Part shown: piece after piece, positions 51,305 through 60,554 of the stretch | Numbering within the stretch: the first letter of the stretch is position 1 | How the letters are laid out: every line of letters begins with the position of its first letter | From: Streptomyces violaceoruber | GTDB taxonomy: Bacteria > Actinomycetota > Actinomycetes > Streptomycetales > Streptomycetaceae | Direction: 5' to 3' | NCBI RefSeq assembly: GCF_033406955.1 | Contig: NZ_CP137734.1 | Span: 4,154,001 to 4,218,000 of the forward strand | DNA length: 64,000 nt | Program-made: the position numbers and the translations under genes | The notes under the pieces: generated by a model | Database searches by the model: none | What the model was told of the DNA's origin: nothing | The model's input: the letters and a program-made list of their open reading frames with translations, nothing else

Positions 51305-51682
51305 ATGAAGAATTTCCTAGTCAAGACGATCGCCAACGCCGGCGCCCTCGCCGTCGCCGTGTGGCTGCTCGACAAGATCACCCTGACCGGGGGCAGCACC
51401 GGGGAGAAGACCCTCACGCTGATCGTGGTCGCCCTGGTGTTCGGCCTGGTCAACATGGTCGTGAAGCCGATCGTGCAGGTGCTGACCTTCCCGCTGTTCA
51501 TCCTGACCCTCGGCCTGTTCACGCTGGTGGTCAACGCCCTGATGCTGCTGCTCACGTCGTGGGTGGCCGACAAGCTCGACCTGAGCTTCCACGTGGACGG
51601 GTTCTGGACCGCCGTCCTGGGCGGCCTGATCGTCTCGATCGTCTCCTGGGCCCTCAACGCGTTCCTGCCCGACGGGGACTGA
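51305..51682 (+). CDS. Phage-holin-family (4-TM) membrane protein
   Basis: A 125-residue protein with four membrane segments, matching the core-genome 'phage holin family IV/Mycobact_memb' type. Despite the name it is a chromosomal membrane protein. ATG 51305 with weak upstream signals; 5 bp before ptpA, so co-transcribed. Confidence 0.87.
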   Translation: MKNFLVKTIANAGALAVAVWLLDKITLTGGSTGEKTLTLIVVALVFGLVNMVVKPIVQVLTFPLFILTLGLFTLVVNALMLLLTSWVADKLDLSFHVDGFWTAVLGGLIVSIVSWALNAFLPDGD

Positions 51683-51687
51683 TCCCG

Positions 51688-52182
51688 ATGACCTACCGCG
51701 TCTGTTTCGTGTGCACGGGCAACATCTGCCGCTCCCCGATGGCCGAGGCCGTCTTCCGCGCGCGCGTGGAAGACGCCGGGCTCGGCCACCTCGTCGAGGC
51801 AGACAGCGCCGGTACCGGCGGCTGGCACGAGGGAGAGGGCGCAGACCCGCGCACCGAGGCCGTGCTGGCGGACCACGGTTACGGCCTCGATCACGCGGCC
51901 CGGCAGTTCCAGCAGTCCTGGTTCTCCCGCCTCGACCTGGTCGTCGCCCTCGACGCCGGTCATCTGAGGGCCCTGCGGCGCCTCGCCCCCACGGAGCGGG
52001 ACGCGGCCAAGGTGCATCTGCTGCGGTCGTACGACCCCGCGGTCGCGGGCGGCGACCTGGACGTCCCGGACCCGTACTACGGGGGCCGGGACGGCTTCGA
52101 GGAATGCCTTGAGATGGTGGAGGCGGCGAGCACCGGACTGCTCGCCGCGGTACGCGAGCAAGTGGAAGGACGGGCGGCATGA
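51688..52182 (+). CDS. ptpA: Low-molecular-weight protein tyrosine phosphatase
   Basis: A 164-residue PtpA-type phosphatase. P-loop CTGNICRS (Cys/Arg) and the general acid Asp in DVPDPYYGG are both present. In S. coelicolor, PtpA influences antibiotic production (family knowledge). Its stop overlaps the ATG of the next gene. Confidence 0.95.
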   Translation: MTYRVCFVCTGNICRSPMAEAVFRARVEDAGLGHLVEADSAGTGGWHEGEGADPRTEAVLADHGYGLDHAARQFQQSWFSRLDLVVALDAGHLRALRRLAPTERDAAKVHLLRSYDPAVAGGDLDVPDPYYGGRDGFEECLEMVEAASTGLLAAVREQVEGRAA

Positions 52183-53357
52183 GCGATTCCGCTACCAACG
52201 ACAGCGCCGGTACGGGCGGGGAGAGATCCGCTTCCGCTCCCGGTGACGGCACGCGCGCGGTGCGGGCCGGGCTGCCCGAACCGGTCAAGCACGAACCCAC
52301 CCTGCCGGGCCCGGTGTTCGCCGCCCACTTCCACCTGCCGGGGGATCCGACCGGGCCGTACACCTACGGCCGCGACGAGAACCCGACCTGGACCCGCCTC
52401 GAGAGCGCCATCGGCGAGCTGGAGGCGCCCGGAGAGGCCGGCGTGGAGACACTCGTCTTCGCCTCGGGCATGGCCGCGATCTCCTCCGTGCTCTTCTCGC
52501 AGCTGCGCGCCGGCGACACGGCCGTCCTGCCCGACGACGGCTATCAGGCGCTGCCACTGGTCCGGGCGCAGCTGGAGGCGTACGGCATCGAGGTGCGCAC
52601 CGCGCCGACCGGCCGGGACGCGCAGCTCGACGTCCTGGACGGGGCGAAGCTGCTGTGGATCGAGACGCCGTCGAACCCGGGGCTCGACGTGTGCGACGTA
52701 CGGCGGCTCGTCGAGGCGGCGCACGCGGGCGGTGCCCTGGTGGCCGTCGACAACACCCTCGCCACCCCGCTCGGGCAGCGCCCGCTGGAGCTCGGCGCGG
52801 ACTTCTCGGTGGCCAGCGGAACCAAGCAGCTCACCGGCCACGGAGACGTCCTGCTGGGCTACGTGGCCGGCCGCGACGCCGGGGCGATGGCCGCCGTTCG
52901 GCGCTGGCGCAAGATCGTCGGTGCGATTCCCGGCCCCATGGAGGCCTGGCTCGCGCACCGCTCGATCGCCACCCTCCAGCTGCGCGTGGACCGGCAGGAC
53001 TCCACCGCGCTCAAGGTGGCCGAAGCCCTCCGCACCCGGCCCGAGATCACCGGCCTGCGGTACCCCGGGCTGCCGGACGACCCGTCCCACAAGGTCGCCT
53101 CGCAGCAGATGCTGCGCTACGGCTGTGTCGTCTCCTTCACGCTGCCCTCGCGCGCGCGTGCCGATCGTTTTCTCGACGCGCTGCGCCTCGTCGAGGGCGC
53201 GACGAGCTTCGGCGGGGTGCGGTCCACGGCGGAGCGGCGCGGGCGCTGGGGCGGCGACGCGGTGCCGGAGGGCTTCATCCGGCTCTCCGTCGGCGCGGAG
53301 GACCCCGACGACCTGGTGGCCGATCTGCTGCGCGCGCTGGACGAAACGACGGAATGA
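52179..53357 (+). CDS. PLP-dependent cystathionine gamma-lyase/synthase family
   Basis: A 392-residue Cys/Met metabolism PLP enzyme. The PLP Lys is in SGTKQLTGHGD, the cofactor Asp in VDNTLATP, and the substrate Arg region near FIRLSVG. It cannot be assigned as lyase or synthase from sequence alone. ATG 52179 overlaps ptpA (ATGA). Confidence 0.92.
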   Translation: MSDSATNDSAGTGGERSASAPGDGTRAVRAGLPEPVKHEPTLPGPVFAAHFHLPGDPTGPYTYGRDENPTWTRLESAIGELEAPGEAGVETLVFASGMAAISSVLFSQLRAGDTAVLPDDGYQALPLVRAQLEAYGIEVRTAPTGRDAQLDVLDGAKLLWIETPSNPGLDVCDVRRLVEAAHAGGALVAVDNTLATPLGQRPLELGADFSVASGTKQLTGHGDVLLGYVAGRDAGAMAAVRRWRKIVGAIPGPMEAWLAHRSIATLQLRVDRQDSTALKVAEALRTRPEITGLRYPGLPDDPSHKVASQQMLRYGCVVSFTLPSRARADRFLDALRLVEGATSFGGVRSTAERRGRWGGDAVPEGFIRLSVGAEDPDDLVADLLRALDETTE

Positions 53358-53393
53358 CGGCGACTCGCTGACGTCGGCCCAATGACGTCTACG

Positions 53394-53471
53394 GACGTCT
53401 ACGGACTTCTACGGACGTCTACGGACGGTCCGAGCCTCCCCCCTCGTGGCTCGGACCGTCCTCCGGTTCCG
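53394..53471 (+). terminator. 10-bp repeats followed by a 14-bp terminator hairpin
   Basis: GTCTACGGAC (one variant TTCTACGGAC) repeats four times from 53397 to 53436. It runs directly into a hairpin: 53433-53446 pairs with 53458-53471. This ends the ptpA/gamma-lyase transcript. Confidence 0.8.
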
Positions 53472-53609
53472 CGCGCGAAGAACCGCGCGCACAAGGCTAG
53501 TTGACTCAGTGTCAGTGTCCAATCACCGTAGCGACAGCGACCTATCGACTTATTTATAGTGGAGGACGGGCGGGGGCTGGAGAAGAACAGAAGAGGGGCG
53601 GGTTTTTCC

Positions 53610-54515
53610 GTGGATCTGGCCTTGCTCCGCACCTTCGTCACCGTGCACCGGGCCGGTTCCTTCACCCGCGCGGCCGCTCTGCTCGGCCTCTCGCAACCCG
53701 CCGTCACCTCGCAGATCCGCACGCTGGAGCGTCAGCTCGGCCGCCCGCTGTTCCTTCGACAGGCCCGCGGCGTGACCCCGACGACCATCGGCGACGAACT
53801 CGCCCACAAGGCCGCACCGCATCTCGACGCCCTGGTGGAGATCGCCGAGACCGGGCTGGAGGACGACTCCACCCTGCGGACCCTGCACCTGGCCGGACCG
53901 CCCGAGTTCACCGCCGAACGGGCGCTGCCCGCGCTCGGCGAGCTCACCGGCGAGGACGGCCAGGCCTTCGCCCTGCGCGCCTCGTTCGGGAACGCCGAGG
54001 AGACCCTGGAGGGCCTCGCGGCCGGGCATCACGATCTGGCCATCGGCACCGCTCGTCCACGCGGGGCGCTGCACACCGCCACTCCCCTCTGCGACGAAGT
54101 GCACGTCCTGGTCGCCACGCCGCACTGGGCGGAGCGCGCGGGCGTCGAAGACGTCCGCGACACCGATGCTTCCGCCCTGAAACACGTCCCCGTGGTCGAA
54201 GTGCACGAGTCACTGCCCTTCGTCGCCCGTTACTGGGCCTCCGTCTTCGACGCCCGTCCGGCCTCACCGGCCACGGTCGTCGCCCCCGACCTGCGTGCTG
54301 TTCTCGCCTGCGCGGTCGCGGGCGCCGGGCTCGCCGTCCTGCCGCGCTATCTGTGCGCGGAGGCGCTGGAACGCGGTGACGTGGTCGCCCTGCATGATCC
54401 GCCGGTTCCACCGCTGCGGACGTATTTCCTGGTGGTGCGCACCGGCACGTTGGCGATGCCGCACATCGCCCGCGCCCACGAGTGGTTGCTGCGCGCGGCC
54501 GCCGACTGGAACTGA
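53610..54515 (+). CDS. LysR-family transcriptional regulator
   Basis: A 301-residue regulator with an N-terminal winged HTH (LLRTFVTVHRAGSFTRAAALLGLSQPAVTSQIRTLE) and a periplasmic-binding-like effector domain. GTG 53610 begins the usual VDLALLRTF; an upstream in-frame GTG 53559 overlaps the TATAGT -10-like sequence and is unlikely. No obvious target gene is adjacent. Confidence 0.9.
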   Translation: MDLALLRTFVTVHRAGSFTRAAALLGLSQPAVTSQIRTLERQLGRPLFLRQARGVTPTTIGDELAHKAAPHLDALVEIAETGLEDDSTLRTLHLAGPPEFTAERALPALGELTGEDGQAFALRASFGNAEETLEGLAAGHHDLAIGTARPRGALHTATPLCDEVHVLVATPHWAERAGVEDVRDTDASALKHVPVVEVHESLPFVARYWASVFDARPASPATVVAPDLRAVLACAVAGAGLAVLPRYLCAEALERGDVVALHDPPVPPLRTYFLVVRTGTLAMPHIARAHEWLLRAAADWN

Positions 54516-54550
54516 GCCGACGGACTCACGAACCGGTCGCGCGTCACGAT

Positions 54551-54564
54551 GTTTCACGTGGAAC
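54551..54564. promoter_or_regulatory. parS-like site upstream of a Nudix gene (one mismatch)
   Basis: GTTTCACGTGGAAC, one base off the core, 22 bp before the Nudix ATG. Confidence 0.6.
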
Positions 54565-54585
54565 CAGCCGGGCCACATTTCTCCC

Positions 54586-55068
54586 ATGACCGTCCGACCC
54601 GTGGTCAAGCGCACCGCTCGCGCCGTCCTGCTGGACGGCGACCACCTGATCCTGATCAAGCGGACCAAGCCCGGTGTCGACCCCTACTGGGTCACTCCCG
54701 GCGGCGGGGTCGAACCGGACGACACCACCGTCGTGGACGCCCTGCACCGTGAGGTGTACGAGGAACTCGGCGCCAAGATCAGCGACGTGGTGCCCTGCTT
54801 CGTCGACACCGTCGAGCACATCGGCGAGGACGGTGGCGCGACCGGAGTGAAGGTGCAGCACTTCTTCGTCTGCCACCTGGAATCCATGGACCCGTCCCTG
54901 CGGCACGGCCCCGAGATCGATGAGCCGGCCGGTGAGTACGAGATCGTCAGGGTGCCGTTCACCAGGGTCGGGATCGCCTCCGTCCACCTCGTACCGCTGT
55001 CCCTGCGGCACTACCTGGACGGCAACATCGAAGGTGTGCGTGCGCTGCACGCACCCGACCTCGGCTGA
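54586..55068 (+). CDS. Nudix hydrolase
   Basis: A 160-residue protein with an intact Nudix box, GGGVEPDDTTVVDALHREVYEEL, giving the REVxEE metal-binding glutamates. Substrate unknown. ATG 54586; the parS-like site is 22 bp upstream. Confidence 0.93.
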   Translation: MTVRPVVKRTARAVLLDGDHLILIKRTKPGVDPYWVTPGGGVEPDDTTVVDALHREVYEELGAKISDVVPCFVDTVEHIGEDGGATGVKVQHFFVCHLESMDPSLRHGPEIDEPAGEYEIVRVPFTRVGIASVHLVPLSLRHYLDGNIEGVRALHAPDLG

Positions 55069-55146
55069 ACCGACTTGGCCGAAAGCTCGCAGGTTCCACC
55101 GGAAAGAGGTGGACGCGGGAGGCCGCCGTCGGACAGCCTGACCTGC

Positions 55147-56013
55147 GTGCCGACACCTTTCCTCGCCTCTGCTCCGATCCGCCGTCTGACGCTCCGCGAT
55201 CTCACCGCCTGCGCCGACCTGTCCGAGGACCGGGGGTGGCCGCGGGAGGAGCACAAGTGGGGGTTCCTCCTCACCGCCGGAAAGGGGTACGGCATCGACG
55301 ACCCCGGCGGCGGTCTCGTCGCCGCCTGCACCGTCACCGAGTACGGACCGCAGGAACGCCCCTCGCTCGCCGCCATCGGCATGGTGCTGGTCGCCGAGCG
55401 GCACGCGCGCCAAGGCGTCGGACGCCGTCTTATGCGTCACATCGTCTCCGAGCTGGGGACCCTTCCGCTGACGCTGCACGCGACACCGTTCGGCCGGCCG
55501 CTCTACGAGGAGCTGGGCTTCAAGGTGACGGGCGGGGCGGAGATGGTGCGGGGCCGCTTCGTCCCGGGCGGCCCGGAACCGAAGACCGTCACCCGCGCGG
55601 CCACGGCCGAGGACCTCGCCGCGGTCCTCCGGCTCGACGAGGAGGTCTTCGGTGCGGACCGCACTCCCATCGTCACGCGGCTGCCCGCCTTCGCCGACCA
55701 GTTGCGTGTCGCCGAGGAGGACGGCCGGATCATCGGGTACGCCGCGGCCTGGCCGAACATGGACACCCACGTGGTGGGCCCGCTGATCGCCCGTGACACC
55801 GAGACGGCCAAGGCCCTGATCGGCTCGCTCGCCGCCCGTACCGACCGACCGCTGCGCACGGACATCGACGTACGGCACGAGGAGCTGCTGGCGTGGGTGA
55901 AGGAGCGCGGCCTCGCCGGCATCGCCCCCAACGCCGTCATGACCTACGGGATCACCGAACTGCCCGGGGACTGGACCCGGCGCTTCGCGCCGCTGACGGT
56001 CGCGGCGGGCTGA
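55147..56013 (+). CDS. Double-GNAT acetyltransferase
   Basis: A 288-residue protein with two GNAT-like halves. The acetyl-CoA loop ARQGVGRRLMRHI is in the first half (about 100-115); the second half (about 160-288) is a degenerate GNAT (YitH-like). GTG 55147 starts VPTPFLASAPIRRL; upstream in-frame codons to 55075 lack family resemblance. Substrate unknown. Confidence 0.88.
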   Translation: MPTPFLASAPIRRLTLRDLTACADLSEDRGWPREEHKWGFLLTAGKGYGIDDPGGGLVAACTVTEYGPQERPSLAAIGMVLVAERHARQGVGRRLMRHIVSELGTLPLTLHATPFGRPLYEELGFKVTGGAEMVRGRFVPGGPEPKTVTRAATAEDLAAVLRLDEEVFGADRTPIVTRLPAFADQLRVAEEDGRIIGYAAAWPNMDTHVVGPLIARDTETAKALIGSLAARTDRPLRTDIDVRHEELLAWVKERGLAGIAPNAVMTYGITELPGDWTRRFAPLTVAAG

Positions 56014-56130
56014 CACCCGCAGGGAGGACTTCCGGGACGACGAAGCCGGTTCCCGGGTCTCCCGGGAACCGGCCGTCGGGTCGGTGACCGCGCCGCCGTC
56101 CGTGCGGCGGCCGCTGCCGTCGGACGAGGG

Positions 56131-56550
56131 TCAGGCGAGCGCCCGCACGGCGGCCGAGGCGAACCCGTGGTCCTGGTCGGGCGCGCCACCGCCCACCCCG
56201 ATCGCTCCGATCAGCCGGCCCTCGCGGTGCACGGGCACGCCGCCCGCGAGGAACAGGAGCGGCCGGTCCAGGGCGGTGGGCAGGGTGTGGAAAAGGCCTC
56301 CGGGCTGCACCGCGTCGACCAGGTCGGCGGTGGGAGCGTTCAGCTGGAGTGCCGTGTAGGCCTTGCGCGTGCTGGTCTCACCGGAGATCAGCACGGCCCG
56401 GTCGTCGCGCCGGAAGGCGAGCAGATGGCCGCCGGCGTCGAGGACGGTGACGCTGACCGTGACACCGGCCGCCTCGGCGGCGTGGTGGGCCGCGGTGACG
56501 AGCGCTTCGGCGTCCTGGGTCGTCAGCGGGGTGACAGCGGTGGTGCTCAT
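56131..56550 (-). CDS. GlcG/HbpS-family protein
   Basis: A 139-residue DUF336 protein. The family includes haem-binding HbpS and a glycolate-locus protein GlcG. The motif VSVTVLDAGGHLLAFRRDD and GAIGVGGG are visible. ATG 56550 has AAGGAG 8 nt upstream. It follows the MFS gene on the same strand, with a 132-bp gap. Confidence 0.9.
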   Translation of the reverse strand: MSTTAVTPLTTQDAEALVTAAHHAAEAAGVTVSVTVLDAGGHLLAFRRDDRAVLISGETSTRKAYTALQLNAPTADLVDAVQPGGLFHTLPTALDRPLLFLAGGVPVHREGRLIGAIGVGGGAPDQDHGFASAAVRALA

Positions 56551-56682
56551 GGGTCTTTCTCCTTGGTCGTGCCGGGTGGTGCGGTGCCTCGGTGGCCGCC
56601 GAGGCGGTGGCGCCGCGGGGGTGGTGGCCGCGGGGGTGCGGGGACGGCCCTGGCCCCGCACCCCCAGGGGCCGGGGCGACGG

Positions 56683-57897
56683 TCAGTGGCGGACGGCGGC
56701 GGCCCGCTGTTCGGTGGAGGACGCGGAAGCCGCGACGACCGAGCCCGGAGCGCTTCCGCGCCGTTCCAGGGCGGCCGAGAGGACGGCGAGGACCAGCGCG
56801 GCAGCGGCGAGCACGGCGCCGACCCAGTTGGGGGCGGTGTAGCCGAAGCCGGCCGCGATCACGACCCCGCCCAGCCAGGCGGAGAGCGCGTTGCCGAGGT
56901 TGAAGGCGCCGATGTTCACCGCGGAGGCCAGCGTCGGGGCGCCGTGCGCGTGGTCCAGTACGCGCTTCTGCAGCGGCGGGACGGTGGAGAAGCCCAGGGC
57001 ACCGATCAGGACGATGGTCACGGCGGACGCGATCTTGTCGTGCGCGGTGAGGGTGAAGAGGGCGAGTACGACGGACAGGGCGCCCAGGGAGATGTACAGC
57101 ATGGGCATCAGGGCGCGGTCGGCGAACCGGCCGCCGACGAGGTTGCCGCCGACCATGCCGAGGCCGAAGAGGACCAGCAGCCAGGTGACCGAGCCGTCGT
57201 CGAAGCCCGCGACATGGGTCATCATCGGCGCGATGTAGGTGATCGCCGCGAAGACCCCGCCGAAGCCGAGGACGGTCATGGCCATCGCGAGCAGGACCTG
57301 CACGTTCTTGAACGCGGCCATTTCGTGGCGCAGTCGCACGCCCTCGGCCCTGGGCAGGTCGGGGACCAGCTTGGCGACTCCGGCCAGGCCGACCACGCCG
57401 AGCGCGGCGACGACGGCGAAGGTGACGCGCCAGCCGGCGGTCTGTCCGATCAGCGTGCCCAGCGGGACGCCGACGACATTGGCGACGGTCAGCCCGGTGA
57501 ACATCATCGCGATCGCGCCGGCCTTCTTGTGCGGAGCGACCAGACCGGCCGCGACGACCGATCCGATGCCGAAGAAGGCGCCGTGGGCGAGCGAGGCGAC
57601 CACGCGGCCGATCAGCATGACCGAGAAGGCGGGGGCGAGGGCGGACAGCAGGTTGCCGACGATGAACAGGCCCATCAGCAGCATCAGCATCCGCTTGCGC
57701 GGAACCCTGGTACCGAGCACGGTCATCAGCGGGGCGCCGAGCATCACACCGAGCGCGTACCCGGTCACCAGGTAGCCGGCGGTGGGGATGGAGACCCCGT
57801 AGTCGCTCGCGACCTCGGGCAGCAAACCCATGATCACGAACTCGGTCGTTCCGATCCCGAAGGCCCCGATCGCGAGGGCCAGAAGCGCGAGAGGCAT
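56683..57897 (-). CDS. MFS transporter (AraJ/DHA1-type)
   Basis: A 404-residue exporter with twelve predicted helices and the LGTRVPRKRML loop-2/3 motif. The frame stays open far upstream, but ATG 57897 starts MPLALLALAIGAFGIGTTEF, the family start, with GGAAGG before it. It is divergent from the MarR gene, which probably represses it. Confidence 0.93.
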   Translation of the reverse strand: MPLALLALAIGAFGIGTTEFVIMGLLPEVASDYGVSIPTAGYLVTGYALGVMLGAPLMTVLGTRVPRKRMLMLLMGLFIVGNLLSALAPAFSVMLIGRVVASLAHGAFFGIGSVVAAGLVAPHKKAGAIAMMFTGLTVANVVGVPLGTLIGQTAGWRVTFAVVAALGVVGLAGVAKLVPDLPRAEGVRLRHEMAAFKNVQVLLAMAMTVLGFGGVFAAITYIAPMMTHVAGFDDGSVTWLLVLFGLGMVGGNLVGGRFADRALMPMLYISLGALSVVLALFTLTAHDKIASAVTIVLIGALGFSTVPPLQKRVLDHAHGAPTLASAVNIGAFNLGNALSAWLGGVVIAAGFGYTAPNWVGAVLAAAALVLAVLSAALERRGSAPGSVVAASASSTEQRAAAVRH

Positions 57898-57920
57898 GGA
57901 GGGGACACCTTCCCAAACGA

Positions 57921-57980
57921 TTGCAGGAGCGCTTTGCATTCGATCACAATAATTGCACACGCGGGCTATATGCAAGCGCT
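57921..57980. promoter_or_regulatory. Operator region of MFS/MarR divergent promoter
   Basis: TTGCA words at 57921, 57934 and 57953 face TGCAA at 57971-57975. An outer imperfect repeat AGCGCT-TTGCAT (57928-57939) faces ATGCAAGCGCT (57970-57980). This is the likely MarR binding site. Confidence 0.6.
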
Positions 57981-58036
57981 GACAATCGCGTGCCTGGTCT
58001 ACCCTGGTCTCAGCCACTCCTGGACGGAGGATCCAC

Positions 58037-58501
58037 ATGACAGCGACGGACCCCGCGCTCACCGCCCTCTCCCAGGGCTGGTGCGCCCTCTCCCTGCTGC
58101 ACGGGAGGATCGAGGCACACATCGAGCGCGCTCTGCAGACCGGGCACGACCTGAGCGTCCGCGAGTACTCCCTGCTCGACGTCCTCAGCCGCCAGCACGA
58201 CGGCGACGGGGGACATCTGCAGATGAAGCAGGTCGCCGACGCCGTCGTCCTCAGTCAGAGCGCCACCACCCGGCTGGTCACCCGGCTCGAGGACCGCGGC
58301 CTGCTCGAGCGCTACCTGTGCCCCACCGACCGGCGCGGCATCTACACCAACGTGACCCCGGCGGGCCTGCAACTGCTCGACGAGGCGCGGCCCACCAACG
58401 ACACCGCCCTGCGCGAGGCCCTCGACGACGCGGCGGCGAACCCCGACCTGGCCCCACTGGTCCGGGCCGTGGAGACCCTGAAGGCACCGGTGCCCGCCTA
58501 G
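58037..58501 (+). CDS. MarR-family regulator
   Basis: A 154-residue winged-helix regulator (HLQMKQVADAVVLSQSATTRLVTRLEDRGLLER, wing CPTDRRGIY). It is divergent from the MFS gene, the usual arrangement for self- and transporter repression. ATG 58037. The effector is unknown. Confidence 0.93.
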   Translation: MTATDPALTALSQGWCALSLLHGRIEAHIERALQTGHDLSVREYSLLDVLSRQHDGDGGHLQMKQVADAVVLSQSATTRLVTRLEDRGLLERYLCPTDRRGIYTNVTPAGLQLLDEARPTNDTALREALDDAAANPDLAPLVRAVETLKAPVPA

Positions 58502-58547
58502 AGCCTGTCCGGGCAACCTGGCGTCGGCCCGGTTCTAGAGTGCAGGC

Positions 58548-59000
58548 ATGGGAGATCTCGAAATACGCCCCACCACCGCCGAGGACATCCCGGCGGTCGT
58601 CGCGATGCTCGCCGACGACCCGCTGGGAGCACGGCGCGAGTCACCGGACGACCTGGGTCCGTATCTGGCCGCCTTCGAACGCCTCAGGGTTGATCCGAAT
58701 CAGCATCTGGTGGTGGCCGTGCGCGACGGTCGTGTCGTCGGCACGCTCCAGCTGACGATCGTCCCCGGACTGTCCCGGCGCGGCGCGACCCGCTCGATCG
58801 TCGAAGGGGTACGCATCCACCGTGACGAACGAGGCGGCGGACTGGGCACACAGCTGATCGAGTGGGCGATCGACGAGTCCCGGCGGCAGAGCTGCCACCT
58901 GGTGCAGCTCACCTCCGACAAGACGCGTACCGACGCCCACCGCTTCTACGAGCGCCTCGGCTTCGAGGCCTCGCACACGGGCTTCAAACTCCAGCTCTGA
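58548..59000 (+). CDS. GNAT acetyltransferase
   Basis: A 150-residue GNAT. The acetyl-CoA loop DERGGGLGTQLIEWAI is clear. ATG 58548 is preceded by TAGAGT at about 6 nt, suggesting leaderless expression. Substrate unknown. Confidence 0.92.
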   Translation: MGDLEIRPTTAEDIPAVVAMLADDPLGARRESPDDLGPYLAAFERLRVDPNQHLVVAVRDGRVVGTLQLTIVPGLSRRGATRSIVEGVRIHRDERGGGLGTQLIEWAIDESRRQSCHLVQLTSDKTRTDAHRFYERLGFEASHTGFKLQL

Positions 59001-59027
59001 GTGCACCACTTCCGTCACACGCGGCGC

Positions 59028-59057
59028 GCGGCCCTGTTTCACGTGAAACAGGGCCGC
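59028..59057. promoter_or_regulatory. parS site in a 30-bp perfect palindrome
   Basis: The parS core GTTTCACGTGAAAC (59036-59049) is extended on both sides to a 30-bp perfect palindrome, which may also serve as a terminator between convergent genes (28 bp after the GNAT stop). Confidence 0.88.
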
Positions 59058-59074
59058 TTCTGTTCAGACGGCCG

Positions 59075-60460
59075 CTAGCCGATCCCCCGCCATCCCTCCG
59101 GGTCCACTCCACCCGGCACGGAAGCGCCCTCGTCGTACGGCTGACGCGTGAAGACGAACGACCCGAGATCCAGATGACTGACGGTGCCGTCCGGACGCCT
59201 CACCGCACGCAGCGACTCCCCCGCGTAATACCCCTCCAGTCCCGTCCAGCTGCCGTCACCGTTCGCCCGGAAGCGTGAACGGCGCCCCTGGCCGGACAGC
59301 GGCCCCAGCGAGACCCCTCCGTCGGGCGTCAGCCGCAGGGCGAAGGCATGCGTCCCCCAGTACCACTGCCCCGCCAACTCCAGTACGGCTGAATCGACCT
59401 CCCGCAGTGGGCGCCACGGTTCGGGAATCCGCGGCTCCGCCTCGGCGACAATGCGCACGAGATCGGCCCCGACCCCGGCAAGCAGTGGCCCCGAGGTGCA
59501 GTTGGTCAGCACCACCGCGGCCACGTCGTCCTCCACGCCGATCGTGAGGTTGGCCAGGAATCCCGGCAGGGACCCGGAATGCCCGACGAGCAGCCGTCCG
59601 TCCCGGTGCTGAATCTGCAGCCCCAGCCCGTAGGCCGCGCCGTCCACCACATCCGCTGACTCGGCCGGGGCGGCGGGAGCCCGCATCTCGCGCACGGTCG
59701 CCGCCCCGAGCACCCGGTCGTCCCCCAGCGTCAGGAAGACGGCGAACCGCGCCAGGTCCCCGGTGGTGGACCAGAGCTGGCCGGCCGGGGCCATCCGCCC
59801 GAGGTCCTCGACAGGCTCGGCAAGCATCACATCGGCCCATGGATGCACCGCCCAGCCACCGGCATGCGGGGCGCTGGGCCGGGTGCCCGTACGCCGCAGC
59901 TCCAGCGGGTCCAGCACCTCCCGTTGCAGCACCTCTTCCCACGGAGCGCCGCGCAACTTCTCGACCAGCGCGCCGAGCAGCGTGTAGCCCGGGTTGGAGT
60001 AGTGGTGCCGCCGGCCCACCGGGTGCAGGAGCGGCTGCTTGCCCAGCACATCGGCGAGTTCGGGGCGCAGCGAGCCCGGTGTCCGCTCCCACCAGGGCGC
60101 CGGTGACTCGGCGGCCAGCCCGCCCGAGTGCGCGAGCAGTTCGGCGATCGTTGCCTCCCCCGCCCCGGTGCCCGGCAGGTGCTTCTCCAGCGGATCCCCG
60201 AGGTCGAGCACGCCCTCGTCGCGCAGCCGCAGGACGAGGACGGCGGTGAACGTCTTGGTGATCGAGCCGATCCGGTACTGCACGTTCTCGTCCGGGCCGT
60301 GCCCGTCGACCGAGGTCCGCGCACCGTGCCACACGGCCCGCCCGCCCCGGACCACCGCCGCGACGAGTGACGGCGTTCGCCCTTCCGCCTGGGCCACGGC
60401 GATCCGGTGCGTCAGCGCCCGCCGGGTGGTGGGGAGCAGCTCTCCCTGAGATGTCGTCAT
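59075..60460 (-). CDS. Serine beta-lactamase-like hydrolase
   Basis: A 461-residue class C beta-lactamase/DD-peptidase fold. Motifs SITK (nucleophile Ser and Lys), YSNPGY (YxN) and HSGS replace KTG. No signal peptide is visible, so it is probably cytoplasmic and may be an esterase or D-peptidase. The C-terminal 110 residues form an extra beta-rich domain. ATG 60460 chosen; 30 nt upstream another ATG lacks support. Confidence 0.88.
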   Translation of the reverse strand: MTTSQGELLPTTRRALTHRIAVAQAEGRTPSLVAAVVRGGRAVWHGARTSVDGHGPDENVQYRIGSITKTFTAVLVLRLRDEGVLDLGDPLEKHLPGTGAGEATIAELLAHSGGLAAESPAPWWERTPGSLRPELADVLGKQPLLHPVGRRHHYSNPGYTLLGALVEKLRGAPWEEVLQREVLDPLELRRTGTRPSAPHAGGWAVHPWADVMLAEPVEDLGRMAPAGQLWSTTGDLARFAVFLTLGDDRVLGAATVREMRAPAAPAESADVVDGAAYGLGLQIQHRDGRLLVGHSGSLPGFLANLTIGVEDDVAAVVLTNCTSGPLLAGVGADLVRIVAEAEPRIPEPWRPLREVDSAVLELAGQWYWGTHAFALRLTPDGGVSLGPLSGQGRRSRFRANGDGSWTGLEGYYAGESLRAVRRPDGTVSHLDLGSFVFTRQPYDEGASVPGGVDPEGWRGIG

Positions 60461-60554
60461 GTGCCCAGTCCACCGACCGGGGCACCGCACGTCGAGCCGA
60501 TTTCCCCGTGGGACCGTCCGCAGCGGGGGTCACGACAGCCCACCCGGCCCACTG

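Noticed and set aside
51305..51682. Prophage remnant because of the holin-like protein
   Set aside because: No lysin, integrase or structural genes nearby; this holin-family type is a common chromosomal membrane protein.
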